Assembly (NCBI RefSeq): GCF_004339745.1
Contig: NZ_SMGP01000005.1
Span: 1-64,000 of the forward strand
From: Paraburkholderia sp. BL9I2N2
GTDB lineage: Bacteria; Pseudomonadota; Gammaproteobacteria; Burkholderiales; Burkholderiaceae
Reading direction: 5' to 3'
DNA: 64,000 nt
The notes under the pieces are model-generated. The model did no database searches, was not told the DNA's origin, and worked only from the letters and a program-made list of their open reading frames with translations. Below, piece after piece: positions 1-8,505 of the stretch (position 1 is the first letter of the stretch; every line of letters starts with the position of its first letter). Made by a program: the position numbers and the translations under genes.

Positions 1-506
1 AAGACATGGTGCGCACCAACAAGTTCTTCGAAGACGCGCGCCTGCCGGACGGCGAAGGCGCCACGCTCGCTGACTACAAGCGCAGCGGGTTCGATCGCGG
101 TCATATGAGCCCGGCGGGTAATCGCTGGAATCAGGACGCGATGGCACAATCGTTCTCACTGGCCAACGTCGTGCCGCAAAACCGCGAGAACAACCAGCGT
201 TTGTGGGCGCGCATTGAAACCTCGGTGCGCAAGATCGCCGTGTCGTACGACGATACCTATGTCGTCACCGGCCCGATCTTCAACGGCCAGCAGTTGCAGA
301 CCATTGGACCAACGCGCGTGTTCGTGCCGACGCAGTTGTTCAAGGTGGTCTACGTGCCGTCGCGGAAGCTGGCGTTCGCCGTGGTGGGTGGACAACGTCT
401 CGACCAACCGTTACGACATCAAGACAATTCACGAACTCGAAGCAGCATCGGGCATCCGTTTTCCGGGCATTCGGAGAACCTCAAAGATCAGCGACCGGAG
501 GACTGA
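1..506 (+). CDS. DNA/RNA non-specific endonuclease, 3' part, with two compensating frameshifts
   Basis: The window opens inside this gene; the reading frame is open from base 3 and the N-terminus lies upstream. The nuclease signature is visible: a DRGHMSPAGN block (bases about 93-122) that carries the catalytic His, then a QNRENNQ block with the Mg-binding Asn. Family knowledge: ββα-metal nucleases that cut DNA and RNA, usually exported. Oddity: at the GGG run near 385-388 the frame moves by one base. The reading VDNVSTNRYDIKTIHELE appears in the +1 frame until about 460-472, where a missing base near a T run restores the original frame. The stop is thus reached in frame, with about 28 residues scrambled. 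This may be real or a sequencing error. The gene after it starts 3 bases downstream. Confidence 0.75.
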   Translation, partial: DMVRTNKFFEDARLPDGEGATLADYKRSGFDRGHMSPAGNRWNQDAMAQSFSLANVVPQNRENNQRLWARIETSVRKIAVSYDDTYVVTGPIFNGQQLQTIGPTRVFVPTQLFKVVYVPSRKLAFAVVGGQRLDQPLRHQDNSRTRSSIGHPFSGHSENLKDQRPED

Positions 507-509
507 AAG

Positions 510-770
510 GTGTTTAAACCCTATTCGAACGACGACGATGTGCTGAACATTCAGGGCGATGCGTTGACCGTGAGTAACGGTACGACGCGCATCGTGCTGA
601 ATGGCACGCTGGAACTGACGCAGGATCAGCGCGGATTGAAGGCGGCGCTGGCACTCAAGGAAGCAGTGGATGCGATCGTGACCAGCTTGCAGGCGCAGAG
701 CAATTTGCCCGCGAAAGTGAAGGATGAACCGGATGCGAAACCGGGGGTCGTCCAGAACCCGTTTCAATGA
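510..770 (+). CDS. Small conserved hypothetical protein (86 aa)
   Basis: GTG start at 510, with a GGAGGACTGAAAG ribosome binding site that overlaps the end of the nuclease gene, so the two are probably translationally coupled. The protein is soluble and acidic, with no signal peptide or membrane segment. It has a β-rich first half (NIQGDALTVSNGTTRIVLNG) and a helical middle (ALALKEAVDAIVTSLQAQ). I do not recognise a family. The position suggests co-expression with the nuclease, but immunity to it is only a guess, because the nuclease would be expected to act outside the cytoplasm. Confidence 0.6.
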   Translation: MFKPYSNDDDVLNIQGDALTVSNGTTRIVLNGTLELTQDQRGLKAALALKEAVDAIVTSLQAQSNLPAKVKDEPDAKPGVVQNPFQ

Positions 771-1071
771 CGCGCTAACTTAGCGCAGTCATGCGGAGGC
801 GCGAAGACGTTCGCCGCCTTCGCCTTTCGCACGCGGTCTCACGTTTCGGAATACCCCTGCTAGCGCATCGTCGTATCCGGCACCGTTCACCGCCGTGGGC
901 CGCGTAGCTGAAACTGCTTCGGGATCCCCAATATGTTTCAGCGGTTACGTTTTGTCACCACACCGTCGTCAACTCCTGTCTCCCCGCCAACGTTAAACCG
1001 GCAGCGCTGAAACATTTCAGCCGCGATACAAGAATCAACCAGGAATCAACCGGTTAACCAGGAGTTAAACC
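771..1071 (+). promoter_or_regulatory. Intergenic leader with repeated CTGAAAC half-sites
   Basis: No gene is seen in these 301 bases. Three copies of a GCTGAAAC or GTTTCAGC half-site occur (near 908, 946 and 1006). The last forms an imperfect dyad, CTGAAACATTTCAG, at about 1008-1021. Tandem ATCAACCAGG/ATCAACCGG repeats follow at about 1032-1060 and lead into the GGAG ribosome binding site of the next gene. The dyad could be an operator; this is inference only. Confidence 0.3.
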
Positions 1072-1453
1072 ATGAAGACGCTTTTTCGCCGCTCTCGCTT
1101 CCGCTCTGCTCGTGTCGACCGCTTTCGCTCAAACGGCCGCACCGTCCACCACACAAGCCGCCCAGCCCGCGCAGACGCAGCCCGCTGGCCAGGCGAACCT
1201 GAAGGCGAGCACCGCCGTGCAAACGGGCGCCACGGACGAAGGCGCCGCGGCAACGAAAGCGCCGGCCAAAGCCGCCACCAAAGCGCAAGTGAAGAAGACT
1301 TCCGCCCATCACACGGCAAAAGCCCACAAGACCACCAAGAAAGCCGCGGCAGAAACGAGCGCCGCCAAGACTAAAACGGAGAGCGCGAAAGAGGCCAGCA
1401 ATGCCCCGGTGAAAGCCGACGGCGCAAAGACCGACACGACGAAAACGCAATAA
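1072..1453 (+). pseudogene. Exported Ala/Lys-rich protein, frameshifted in its signal peptide
   Basis: The ATG at 1072 has a good ribosome binding site (CCAGGAGTTAAACC), but its frame turns to nonsense after MKTLF. Removing one T from the five-T run at 1082-1086 gives MKTLFAALASALLVSTAFAQ, a textbook signal peptide. It then joins the long frame that ends at the TAA at 1451-1453. The mature part is about 105 residues of low-complexity Ala, Lys and Thr (KAPAKAATKAQVKKTSAHH) and resembles histone-H1-like tails. The function is unknown. A GTG at 1112 could start a leaderless version, but it lacks a ribosome binding site. Either the gene is broken or the base call is wrong. A strong terminator follows. 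Confidence 0.6.
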
Positions 1454-1525
1454 CACGTGATCGGTTCCGGCACGCACCGGCCAGGCATGTGTAGGTAATC
1501 GAAGCCGAATGTGCCGTTCAGGGAG

Positions 1526-1551
1526 GGCGAGTCATATGACTCGCCTTTTTT
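1526..1551 (+). terminator. Rho-independent terminator
   Basis: A perfect 20-base palindrome, GGCGAGTCATATGACTCGCC (1526-1545), is followed by six T residues. It ends the Ala/Lys-rich gene's transcript. Confidence 0.85.
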
Positions 1552-1703
1552 CATGCGCGTTTCGGATCGCGTCGAGTTCTTGCACGTTAAGGGAGCCGTA
1601 TGATTTTTCCAACGAACACCCCAATTTTTGCACCGCGTTTACCCGCAGACGTCTAATCTGAAGCTGTCTTGATCAACCATGGCGTCGACGAACGCCGCAT
1701 CAC

Positions 1704-2045
1704 ATGGCTCTCACACAATCAATCGACAGTTTTGCCACTCAGCCGCTCAACGAGCCGCACGTTCAACGCAACAACGTCATTCCCTTTCCCGCGACGCGCG
1801 TCCGCTTGCAGGTAACCCTGCCGCACCGATCGTACGAACTTCCCGGCACCCAGCTTCGCGTCCTGCTTCATTCTCCTCTCGGTGTCTACGTCGTCTCCAC
1901 AGAAGCGGTCCGCCAGGAAATCCGCGTGCAACTCGACATTGCCCCCGACGACCTCGACTTCACGCTGCACACGCTGATCTCGACGCTTCCCGCTGCGACG
2001 ATCGGGCCATTGAAGCGCCGCAGCGCGGCCGCAAAGGCGCGCTAA
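1704..2045 (+). CDS. Conserved hypothetical protein upstream of dapA-like gene (113 aa)
   Basis: The ATG is at 1704 and the stop lies 2 bases before the next start, so this is the first gene of a two-gene operon. The protein is mixed α/β with no membrane segment. It has an aliphatic core (RVRLQVTLPHRSYELPG, RVLLHSPLGVYVVS) and a basic C-terminus (PLKRRSAAAKAR). I do not recognise the family. The reading frame that starts at 1679 in another frame overlaps it, but that frame belongs to the downstream gene, whose conserved part begins only at 2048. Confidence 0.6.
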   Translation: MALTQSIDSFATQPLNEPHVQRNNVIPFPATRVRLQVTLPHRSYELPGTQLRVLLHSPLGVYVVSTEAVRQEIRVQLDIAPDDLDFTLHTLISTLPAATIGPLKRRSAAAKAR

Positions 2046-2047
2046 TC

Positions 2048-2932
2048 ATGTTCTCAGGTATCTGGTTGCCCATCGTTACGCCGCTGCGTAACGGCGAAGT
2101 CGATATCGACTCATTGCAGCGCCTCGCGGAATACTACTTGCGCACGGAGATCAGCGGCATCGTCGCGTTGAGCACGACGGGCGAAGCCGCCTTGTTACAG
2201 GAAGCCGAGCGCCTCACCGTATTGCAGGCGCTGACCGAAGTGACCGGCTCCCGTCTGCCGATGCTGATCGGCGTCGGCGGGTCGAACACACGCGACGTCC
2301 TGCACGATATTCAGCGCTATGAGCGCTGGGAATGCGCGGGCTATCTGGTCTCCGCGCCGTCATACGTGTGTCCGGATCAGGCAGGCGTGCAATGGCACTT
2401 CGAGCAGGCCGCGCTCGCGACCGAGCGCCCCATCGTCCTGTACGACGTACCGCACCGAACCGGCGTGACGATCGCGCCGGATACCGTCGCGCGACTCATC
2501 GAGTGCGGCAACATCGTCGCGATCAAGGAGTGCGTGAAGGAGCATTTCGACAAATTGAGCGCCCTGCCGATCAACGTCCTGTGCGGCACGGACGAAGCGT
2601 TGGACGATTGCCTGCATCACGGCGGAACAGGCGGCATTCTGGCCAGCGCGCACGTCTGTGCGGATCTGCTGGTCGCGTACCAAGACCTGCTCGGGGCTGA
2701 ACGCGAGGTGGACGCGCGCAATCTGTTCGCCAGCTTGCTGCCGGTCTTGCGGCTCCTGTTCGCCGCGCCGAATCCGTCCGCAATCAAAGCCATGCTGGCC
2801 TTCGATCATGCGCTCAGCGACGAAACACGCATGCCGATCTCGCGCGCTTCGGCGCAACTCGTCGATCGTCTGAGCACCGCGCGCGACAGGCTGCAGGATT
2901 TGCGTGCCGAGTTTGCCGGCGTGATGAACTAG
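2048..2932 (+). CDS. dapA: 4-hydroxy-tetrahydrodipicolinate synthase-like aldolase (DapA family)
   Basis: The 294-residue product is the usual length for a class I aldolase of the DapA/NanA family. DapA condenses pyruvate with aspartate semialdehyde in lysine and peptidoglycan synthesis. Visible landmarks are the STTGEA loop (residues 42-47), Tyr132 in LYDVPHRTG, and the Schiff-base Lys160 in VAIKE. The ATG at 2048 was chosen because family homology starts there, although the frame is open further upstream. Other members of this fold use other aldehydes. A second dapA elsewhere in the genome would be likely, so the exact substrate is inferred. Confidence 0.85.
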   Translation: MFSGIWLPIVTPLRNGEVDIDSLQRLAEYYLRTEISGIVALSTTGEAALLQEAERLTVLQALTEVTGSRLPMLIGVGGSNTRDVLHDIQRYERWECAGYLVSAPSYVCPDQAGVQWHFEQAALATERPIVLYDVPHRTGVTIAPDTVARLIECGNIVAIKECVKEHFDKLSALPINVLCGTDEALDDCLHHGGTGGILASAHVCADLLVAYQDLLGAEREVDARNLFASLLPVLRLLFAAPNPSAIKAMLAFDHALSDETRMPISRASAQLVDRLSTARDRLQDLRAEFAGVMN

Positions 2933-2977
2933 CGCACTCCCATTCGATCTATCCTCACTGCGCCGCGAATGAGTACT

Positions 2978-3589
2978 TCATTCGCGGCGCAAGCTTGCGT
3001 CGAAACGCTGCATATTCAGCACGACGCGGCGCGCATAGCCACGCCCGCCGCCGCTGTAGCGAAACAGCGCGGCATCGATATCGCCGTCGCTCTCGTCGAG
3101 GTAGCGGCGCAGAATGGTCGAGCCGATCCGCACATTGATTGCCGGATCCGACAGATCGGTTGCGCCCGCGATCAATTGCGGATGTGCGGCGGGCAGGATC
3201 TGCATGAGCCCTCGCGCACCCGCGACGCTGACCGCATGGCGATCGAAGCTCGATTCAACCGCCATTACCGCAAGCAGCAAGACGGGCGAGATCGCGTGGC
3301 GATCGGATTCGATCAGCACGGCGCGCGCGATCTTCAGCGATTCCATTGGCGCCACGCGAAATTGCGCGCGCAACATGGCGGTGATATCGCTGAGAGCCGG
3401 CAAGCTGGTTTCTGAAGTCGCCTCGCTCGCAACGATGGGGGCCTGTGCAACCGGCTGAGCGTCAGCCGCATGCGCGGCAGTGGCGCATGAGACGAAGATC
3501 GCCGCAAGCATGATCGTCAAGCCGGATACCGGATAGCGGCCGGCTTTTCGTTGTACTGGCACACCATCCAGAACACCATTTCCACGCAT
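2978..3589 (-). CDS. Lytic transglycosylase (SLT domain)
   Basis: The product has 203 residues. A hydrophobic stretch (LTIMLAAIFVSCATAAHAA, residues 24-42) serves as a signal peptide, so it is exported to the periplasm. The soluble lytic transglycosylase domain follows from about residue 85. It has catalytic Glu112 in AVESSFD, GLMQ at 127-130 and the YSGGGRGY segment near the end. Enzymes of this family cut the MurNAc-GlcNAc bond of peptidoglycan with formation of an anhydro ring. The gene stands alone, convergent with the dapA-like gene. An internal start at the signal peptide is also possible. Confidence 0.85.
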   Translation of the reverse strand: MRGNGVLDGVPVQRKAGRYPVSGLTIMLAAIFVSCATAAHAADAQPVAQAPIVASEATSETSLPALSDITAMLRAQFRVAPMESLKIARAVLIESDRHAISPVLLLAVMAVESSFDRHAVSVAGARGLMQILPAAHPQLIAGATDLSDPAINVRIGSTILRRYLDESDGDIDAALFRYSGGGRGYARRVVLNMQRFDASLRRE

Positions 3590-3808
3590 ATTTTCACTTC
3601 CTGACCGGGGTGTCTCGACCTTACCGGGCTGGATGTAGCGAATCGCAAAAGAAACAGGGGCGCGCCGTAAAATGCTTATAAAGATTTCAGCGCCGCGTAG
3701 TGAATTGCGGCGGCCGTATACATCTCTTTTGCACCGGGCGGCGCGTTATTGAGCCATTCGATATGGCGGAAATGTCAGACTCCAATGATCGATCATCGGA
3801 AAGTCATC

Positions 3809-4033
3809 ATGTCCAGTCTGAACATCCGCCAGCACGCCGCCGTTTCGCTAGATGACACCAGCGACACGCCGCAACGCGCATCGCTCGCCGGGCGGAAGAC
3901 GGCTCGTCAGCGCACGCTTGTGCTGACCGTCGCGAGCAGCGCCATCGCGGCCATCGCTATTGCGGTGGGCTTGCCCTCGATGGGTATCGCGGTCTATCTG
4001 GCCGCCACGCTGCCGTTTGCCTTCTTCTCGTGA
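3809..4033 (+). CDS. Small membrane protein (74 aa)
   Basis: An ATG at 3809 preceded by GGAAAG gives a 74-residue protein. It has a polar N-terminus and two closely spaced hydrophobic stretches (TLVLTVASSAIAAIAIAVGL and MGIAVYLAATLPFAFF) that would cross the inner membrane as a hairpin. In-frame starts at 3749 and 3785 are less well supported by ribosome binding sites. No family is recognised. It is convergent with the Crp-like gene. Confidence 0.5.
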   Translation: MSSLNIRQHAAVSLDDTSDTPQRASLAGRKTARQRTLVLTVASSAIAAIAIAVGLPSMGIAVYLAATLPFAFFS

Positions 4034-4067
4034 GCAAGGCGAAAGAAAAAAAGCAAAAGCACAGCAA

Positions 4068-4781
4068 TCAATCCGCAGCGGGATTCAACTCCGCCAGCGC
4101 GCCAAGTTTTTGCACATCGGTGATTTCGATTTCCGCATAGCCGAGTTTCAGCGCGCCTTGTGTTTCGAACTGCTTCAACACCTGGTTGATCGTTTGCCGG
4201 GAGAGCGCCAGCATCAATGCGAGGTCTTCTTGTGGGACTTTGAGCACGCGCCGCAATGCGCCGGGCTCGCCGTAGCCACCTGCCATCAATAACAAGCGGC
4301 GCGCCACGCGTTGCGCGGCGGGCAACAACGCGGTCTCTTCGATCGCGTCGAACGCAAGACGCAGCTTTTGCGTCAACAGCAAACCAAAAAGATGCCAATA
4401 AGCGGGCGTGCGTTCGAGCAGCACGGCGAGTGCGGCGCGCGGCACATGAAACAGCTCGGAATCGCGTTCGGCATACGCGTCATGGGTTCGCGGCCGGTTG
4501 TCGAACAGCGCAATCTCACCGAACCAGTTCACCGGCTCGATGACGGCAAGCAAGGCCTCCTTGCCCGCCGAACTGGCCGCGCCGATTCTCATCAGGCCAT
4601 CGAGCACACAATAGAGGCCATCATCGGAATCGCCGCGCGTGAAGAGTCGCTGACCGGCAGCGAGACGTTCGACACGCCCCGCTTCGATCAACTGCGCCTG
4701 CATCGCGGGCGGCGCCGAGCGAAACCACGCGCTGCGCCCGAGCAACGCGGCAAGCTCATTCGATGAAAAACTCGCAGTCAT
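4068..4781 (-). CDS. Crp/Fnr-family transcriptional regulator
   Basis: The product has 237 residues with a cyclic-nucleotide-binding-like β-roll at about 20-140 (GQRLFTRGDSDDGLYCVLDGLMRIG, FGEIALFDNRPRTHDAYAE). A winged helix follows at about 165-225, with the recognition segment SRQTINQVLKQFETQGAL. There is no N-terminal Cys cluster of the Fnr type, so it is unlikely to sense oxygen through an FeS cluster. It is divergent from the Mpo1-like gene that starts about 90 bases away, which is therefore a possible target. The ligand is unknown. Confidence 0.85.
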   Translation of the reverse strand: MTASFSSNELAALLGRSAWFRSAPPAMQAQLIEAGRVERLAAGQRLFTRGDSDDGLYCVLDGLMRIGAASSAGKEALLAVIEPVNWFGEIALFDNRPRTHDAYAERDSELFHVPRAALAVLLERTPAYWHLFGLLLTQKLRLAFDAIEETALLPAAQRVARRLLLMAGGYGEPGALRRVLKVPQEDLALMLALSRQTINQVLKQFETQGALKLGYAEIEITDVQKLGALAELNPAAD

Positions 4782-4872
4782 AGAACGGCACTCATGCCCG
4801 ATTGTCGGCTACCCGATGGTTTCAAATTCCGCTGCCCGCGATTATGCTGACTTTGAAGGAGGAGCGGCATCC

Positions 4873-5412
4873 ATGAGAACGCTGACGCAACAGCTTACGC
4901 AATACGCGGCCTACCATCGTGACCGGCGCAATATCGCCACGCACTTCGTCGGCATTCCGATGATCGTGCTGGCCTTGGCGGTGTTATTGAGCCGGCCTGC
5001 TTTCGCTGTCGGCGAATGGCCGCTAACCTTGTCGCCGGCGTGGGTGTTATTCGTCGCGGCAACGCTGTATTACCTCGTGCTCGACGTGCCGCTCGGCGTG
5101 ATGATGGCGTTCGTGTCCGCCCTCTGCGTCGCGTTCGGCCAGTGGACGGCCACGCAATCCACGTTCGCGTGGCTCGTGATCGGCGTCGGGCTCTTTCTGA
5201 TCGGCTGGGTGTTTCAGTTCATCGGCCACGTTGCCTACGAACATCGCAAGCCGGCCTTTGTCGATGATGTGATCGGTCTGCTGATCGGACCGCTGTTCGT
5301 GCTGGCCGAAGCGTTGTTCGGCTTCGGCTGGCGGCCCGCGCTACGCGAAGCGATCGAAGCGCAAGTCGGTCCGACGCGTATCAATGCTGACCGTACGGCG
5401 GCACATCGCTGA
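4873..5412 (+). CDS. Mpo1-like / DUF962 membrane protein
   Basis: The ATG at 4873 has a GGAGGAG ribosome binding site at 4858-4864, which decides against the upstream in-frame start at 4816. The 179-residue product has the DUF962 pattern: an N-terminal QYAAYHRDRRNIATHFVGIP with its conserved His residues, four hydrophobic segments, and a second His motif (FQFIGHVAYEHRKPAF). The yeast homologue Mpo1 is an Fe(II)-dependent dioxygenase that acts on 2-hydroxy fatty acids in the membrane. Catalysis by bacterial members is inferred from that. Confidence 0.75.
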   Translation: MRTLTQQLTQYAAYHRDRRNIATHFVGIPMIVLALAVLLSRPAFAVGEWPLTLSPAWVLFVAATLYYLVLDVPLGVMMAFVSALCVAFGQWTATQSTFAWLVIGVGLFLIGWVFQFIGHVAYEHRKPAFVDDVIGLLIGPLFVLAEALFGFGWRPALREAIEAQVGPTRINADRTAAHR

Positions 5413-5462
5413 AGCGCGCCGCCCGCTTCATCGCCGGGACGCTCGATCCGAATCAACCCAAC

Positions 5463-6359
5463 TCAGTTCGGCGCGAAGCGAACGAGGCGCACGCTGTGCA
5501 ATGCCGTCAACGCGACCGCGATCCAGATGGGAATGTAGGTGGCCAACTGTCCCGCGCTCAACGTTTCACCGAGCAACGTGATCGAGATCAGCACCAGCAG
5601 CACCGGCTCGACGTAGCCGAGAATGCCGAACAACGCGACCGGCAACAACCGGCTCGCCTTGAGATACGACGCCAGCGCAATGGTGCTCAGCGCGCCGAGG
5701 CCAGGCAACAACAGACACCACATGTCGAGACGGCCGGAGATCATCGGCAGCGAGCCACCGCTGATCACGAACACGATTGCCGGCGGCAACAGCAGCACCA
5801 TCTCCACGGTGAACATGGCGAGCGAATCGTGATTGATTTTGCGGCGCAACACGAAATACGGCGGATAGCCGAGCGCGACGAGCAAGGTCGGCCACGAAAA
5901 CGCGCCCGTGATCCACAGCTCATGTGCGACGCCCGCCGCCGCGAACGCAACGGCCCACCACTGCAATCCATCGAGGCGCTCGTGGTAGTAGAAGCGCCCG
6001 ACGAGCACCATCACCAGCGGCAGCAGGAAATAGCCGAGCGAGACGTCGAGCATCCGGCCGTGCAGCGGCGCCCATAGAAAGACCCACAGTTGCGCGCCGA
6101 GCAAGGCCGCGCTTACGATCATCGCGACGCCGAGTCTCGGCTCGGTCACCATGCGGTAAAGAAGTTGCCGGAGAATCGGCAGGCGCTTTCGCAACGCCAC
6201 CAGCAGTAGCGCGCCCGGCACAGTCCAGACGATGCGCCACGCGAAAATATCGAGGCCGCTCAGCGGCGCGAGCAATGTGGCGTAAGCGGACAGTAAAGCA
6301 AACATTGTCGATGCGCAGACCGACAACGCGATGCCGCGCTTTGGGTCATACTGGTTCAT
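5463..6359 (-). CDS. rarD: RarD-like EamA-family permease
   Basis: The product has 298 residues from the ATG at 6357-6359 (MNQYDPKRG), with about ten hydrophobic helices. Its RarD-type landmarks are FALLSAYATLLAPLSGLDIFAWRI near the start, GYFLLPLVMVLVGRFYYHERL in the middle and LFGILGYVEPVLLVL near the end. RarD proteins are inner-membrane transporters of the drug/metabolite superfamily, and their substrate is not well defined. The frame extends to 6434, but those 25 residues (with CLHTRRLARRR) look like non-coding sequence. Confidence 0.8.
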   Translation of the reverse strand: MNQYDPKRGIALSVCASTMFALLSAYATLLAPLSGLDIFAWRIVWTVPGALLLVALRKRLPILRQLLYRMVTEPRLGVAMIVSAALLGAQLWVFLWAPLHGRMLDVSLGYFLLPLVMVLVGRFYYHERLDGLQWWAVAFAAAGVAHELWITGAFSWPTLLVALGYPPYFVLRRKINHDSLAMFTVEMVLLLPPAIVFVISGGSLPMISGRLDMWCLLLPGLGALSTIALASYLKASRLLPVALFGILGYVEPVLLVLISITLLGETLSAGQLATYIPIWIAVALTALHSVRLVRFAPN

Positions 6360-6939
6360 CGAGCGCCCCGTTGGGCAAGCGCGTCGACGTGCAAGACGGC
6401 GCGTGTGCAGGCAGATATGTTTGTAGCGCAGCATTCAATCGCGCGGCGTTCGTTGTTGTCATTAGAAGTGAGGTCTCACAAGCGGGCAGTGCGTATCCGG
6501 CACTGCGTTTTTTTGTCTTCGATAAGCGACGCAAAGGCGGCATTCTAGACGGGTTATCCGTTCGCGACTCCGCATGGTGTCGTCGGCGGGCTGAAATTAT
6601 TCCGTGCGCATCGCGCGTCGATGGACTAGAACATAACTTCACGTGCGGCCAACAACGCCGGGCTTTTCACCGGCAACGCCGCACATCATCTCGCGCCAAG
6701 CGGCTCAAGCGCGAATCTTGCTACTTAGTCTTGCGACGCTGTTTGCGTCACCGTTCGCAACGCCCTGCAGGAAGTCCCCTTGGGGACGGCATGTGCAGCA
6801 TCCATGAGCCGGGCCGGCGATGGCAGTCCTACGGACCGAGCCCGCCCTTCTTCTCCGCGGCACGCCTCAACTGCGTTTCATCACGCGTGCCGCCGCCCGG
6901 CAGCAATCCCGCTCATCGAATGTGACTACTGGAGCCAGC
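6360..6939 (+). promoter_or_regulatory. Divergent intergenic region between rarD-like and egtD-like genes
   Basis: There is no convincing gene in these 580 bases; the long frame through them is a shadow of rarD. A short hairpin (GTCCCC-TT-GGGGAC, about 6773-6786) lies about 155 bases before the egtD start. The region must hold the promoters of both flanking genes, but I cannot place them. Confidence 0.3.
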
Positions 6940-7920
6940 ATGACCCAGCCAGCCCTATCGCACGACGCATCGCCCGACCTACGCTCCGCCTTTGCCGCCG
7001 ACGTTCGCGCAGGCCTCACCCATACGCCGCAGAAAGAGCTGCCATCGAAGTATCTGTATGACGAAGTGGGCTCCGCGCTGTTCGAAGTGATTACCGTGTT
7101 GCCGGAATACGGCGTGACACGCGCCGAGGAACGTCTGCTGACCAGGCACGCCGCGGATATCGTCGCGCATCTGCCGCACGACGTGACGGTCGCGGAACTC
7201 GGCAGCGGCAGCGGCCGTAAAACACGGCGCATTCTGGAAGCGCTGTGTAAAAAACGCCCCACTTCTTACTGCCCAATTGAAATTTCGCGCAGCGCATTGC
7301 AGTTGTGCAGGCGCGAACTCGGCGACATCGAGCGCATTTCGATTGTCGGCTACGAACGCGATTACCTGGCCGGCCTCGCTGAAGTGAGCAAGCAACGCGC
7401 GGCGGACGAGCGGTTACTCGTACTGTTCCTTGGCAGTACGATCGGTAATTTCGGCAGACTCGCGGCGACGCGTTTCCTGCGCGATATCCGCAACATGCTC
7501 GCTCCCGGCGACGCTTTGCTGCTCGGCACGGACCTGATCAAGCCGACGCCCGTCCTGGTGGCCGCTTACGACGACTCGATCGGCGTCACTGCGTCGTTCA
7601 ATCTGAACCTGCTGGCGCGCATCAATCGTGAACTCGACGGCGACTTTCCGCTGGAGGCGTTCGAGCACGTCGCGCGCTTCAACCCGGACGCGCGCAGCAT
7701 CGAAATGCATCTGCGGGCGAAGCGCGATATCACCGCGCGCGTGGGCGCAGCGCAATTGACGGTGTCGCTCAAGGCGGGTGAAACGATCTGGACCGAGAGC
7801 AGCCACAAATATCGCGCGGAAGAAATGCCCGCTATCGCGGACGACGCCGGCTTCGTGTGCAGCCATCAATGGATCGAAGACGAATGGGGCTTTGCGGAGA
7901 GTCTGCTGGTGGCGCGTTGA
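6940..7920 (+). CDS. egtD: L-histidine Nα-methyltransferase-like protein (EgtD family)
   Basis: The product has 326 residues. The ATG at 6940 has GGAG nine bases upstream; the frame is open further up but without family features. Landmarks are YLYDEVGSALFEVI and LPEYGVTRAE at 38-62, the SAM-binding ELGSGSGRKT at 86-95, LFLGSTIGNF, and the C-terminal TESSHKYRAEEM. In ergothioneine synthesis EgtD trimethylates histidine to hercynine with SAM. No EgtB sulfoxide synthase lies beside it in this window, so the end product is uncertain. A strong terminator follows. Confidence 0.82.
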   Translation: MTQPALSHDASPDLRSAFAADVRAGLTHTPQKELPSKYLYDEVGSALFEVITVLPEYGVTRAEERLLTRHAADIVAHLPHDVTVAELGSGSGRKTRRILEALCKKRPTSYCPIEISRSALQLCRRELGDIERISIVGYERDYLAGLAEVSKQRAADERLLVLFLGSTIGNFGRLAATRFLRDIRNMLAPGDALLLGTDLIKPTPVLVAAYDDSIGVTASFNLNLLARINRELDGDFPLEAFEHVARFNPDARSIEMHLRAKRDITARVGAAQLTVSLKAGETIWTESSHKYRAEEMPAIADDAGFVCSHQWIEDEWGFAESLLVAR

Positions 7921-7972
7921 GCGCGGACGGCCGCTGACTGGGCCGCTGACTGAAGCACGGTCACGCAAACAA

Positions 7973-8016
7973 GGCGGCGCGCCATCGTGCATGATGGCGC
8001 GCCGCCTTTTGTTTTT
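7973..8016. terminator. Strong hairpin terminator between convergent genes
   Basis: A 14-bp perfect stem, GGCGGCGCGCCATC with its complement (7973-7986 and 7993-8006), closes a six-base loop and is followed by TTTTGTTTTT. It terminates the egtD-like transcript and may serve the convergent acylphosphatase gene too. Confidence 0.85.
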
Positions 8017-8046
8017 GCGTGTCTTGCGTGCTGTACGTGCGGCCGC

Positions 8047-8340
8047 TCAGTGCTGTTCGAAACGTTCGTAGCGCTTTTCGGTGGCGCGCTCTTCGCCGGT
8101 CACCTCGGTCACGCGCGCCGCCGGCGGCCCGTGACGCAGCCACGAGAGCATCCGGTCGACCTGGTTGGCCGAGCCCTGCAACATGGCTTCGACGGAACCG
8201 TCGTCGAGATTCGCCACCCATCCCTTGATGCCGAGCGCGTGAGCCTGCCGCACGGTCGCGTGGCGAAAGCCGACGCCTTGCACGGTGCCGCGCACGCGCA
8301 CGTAATACGTTTCGATCCGCTGGTCCAGATCCGGGGCCAT
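8047..8340 (-). CDS. acyP: Acylphosphatase
   Basis: The product has 97 residues, the usual length for this small ferredoxin-like enzyme that hydrolyses acyl phosphates. The phosphate loop RGTVQGVGFR with its catalytic Arg, and the catalytic Asn in KGWVANLDDGSVE, are both present. The ATG at 8338-8340 is preceded by GAGAGGA. An open stretch upstream to 8406 is not part of the family. It is a single gene. Confidence 0.9.
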   Translation of the reverse strand: MAPDLDQRIETYYVRVRGTVQGVGFRHATVRQAHALGIKGWVANLDDGSVEAMLQGSANQVDRMLSWLRHGPPAARVTEVTGEERATEKRYERFEQH

Positions 8341-8505
8341 GCCGTCCTCTCTTCGCAAACTTTCAAGCCGGCATTCTAGTCGTGTCGCGGCGAGCTTGCT
8401 CGGCAAAGCGCGCGTTCAACCGCGTCTCGTTGAAACGACCCGCACGACACACGGCGCGCGCGCCACGTACAATCCGTCGACTGTCATGCAGGGAATGGAA
8501 ACAGA

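Noticed and set aside
5924..6925. A 333-codon plus-strand frame before egtD
   Set aside because: Half of it mirrors rarD and the rest is low-complexity; no ribosome binding site or family match.
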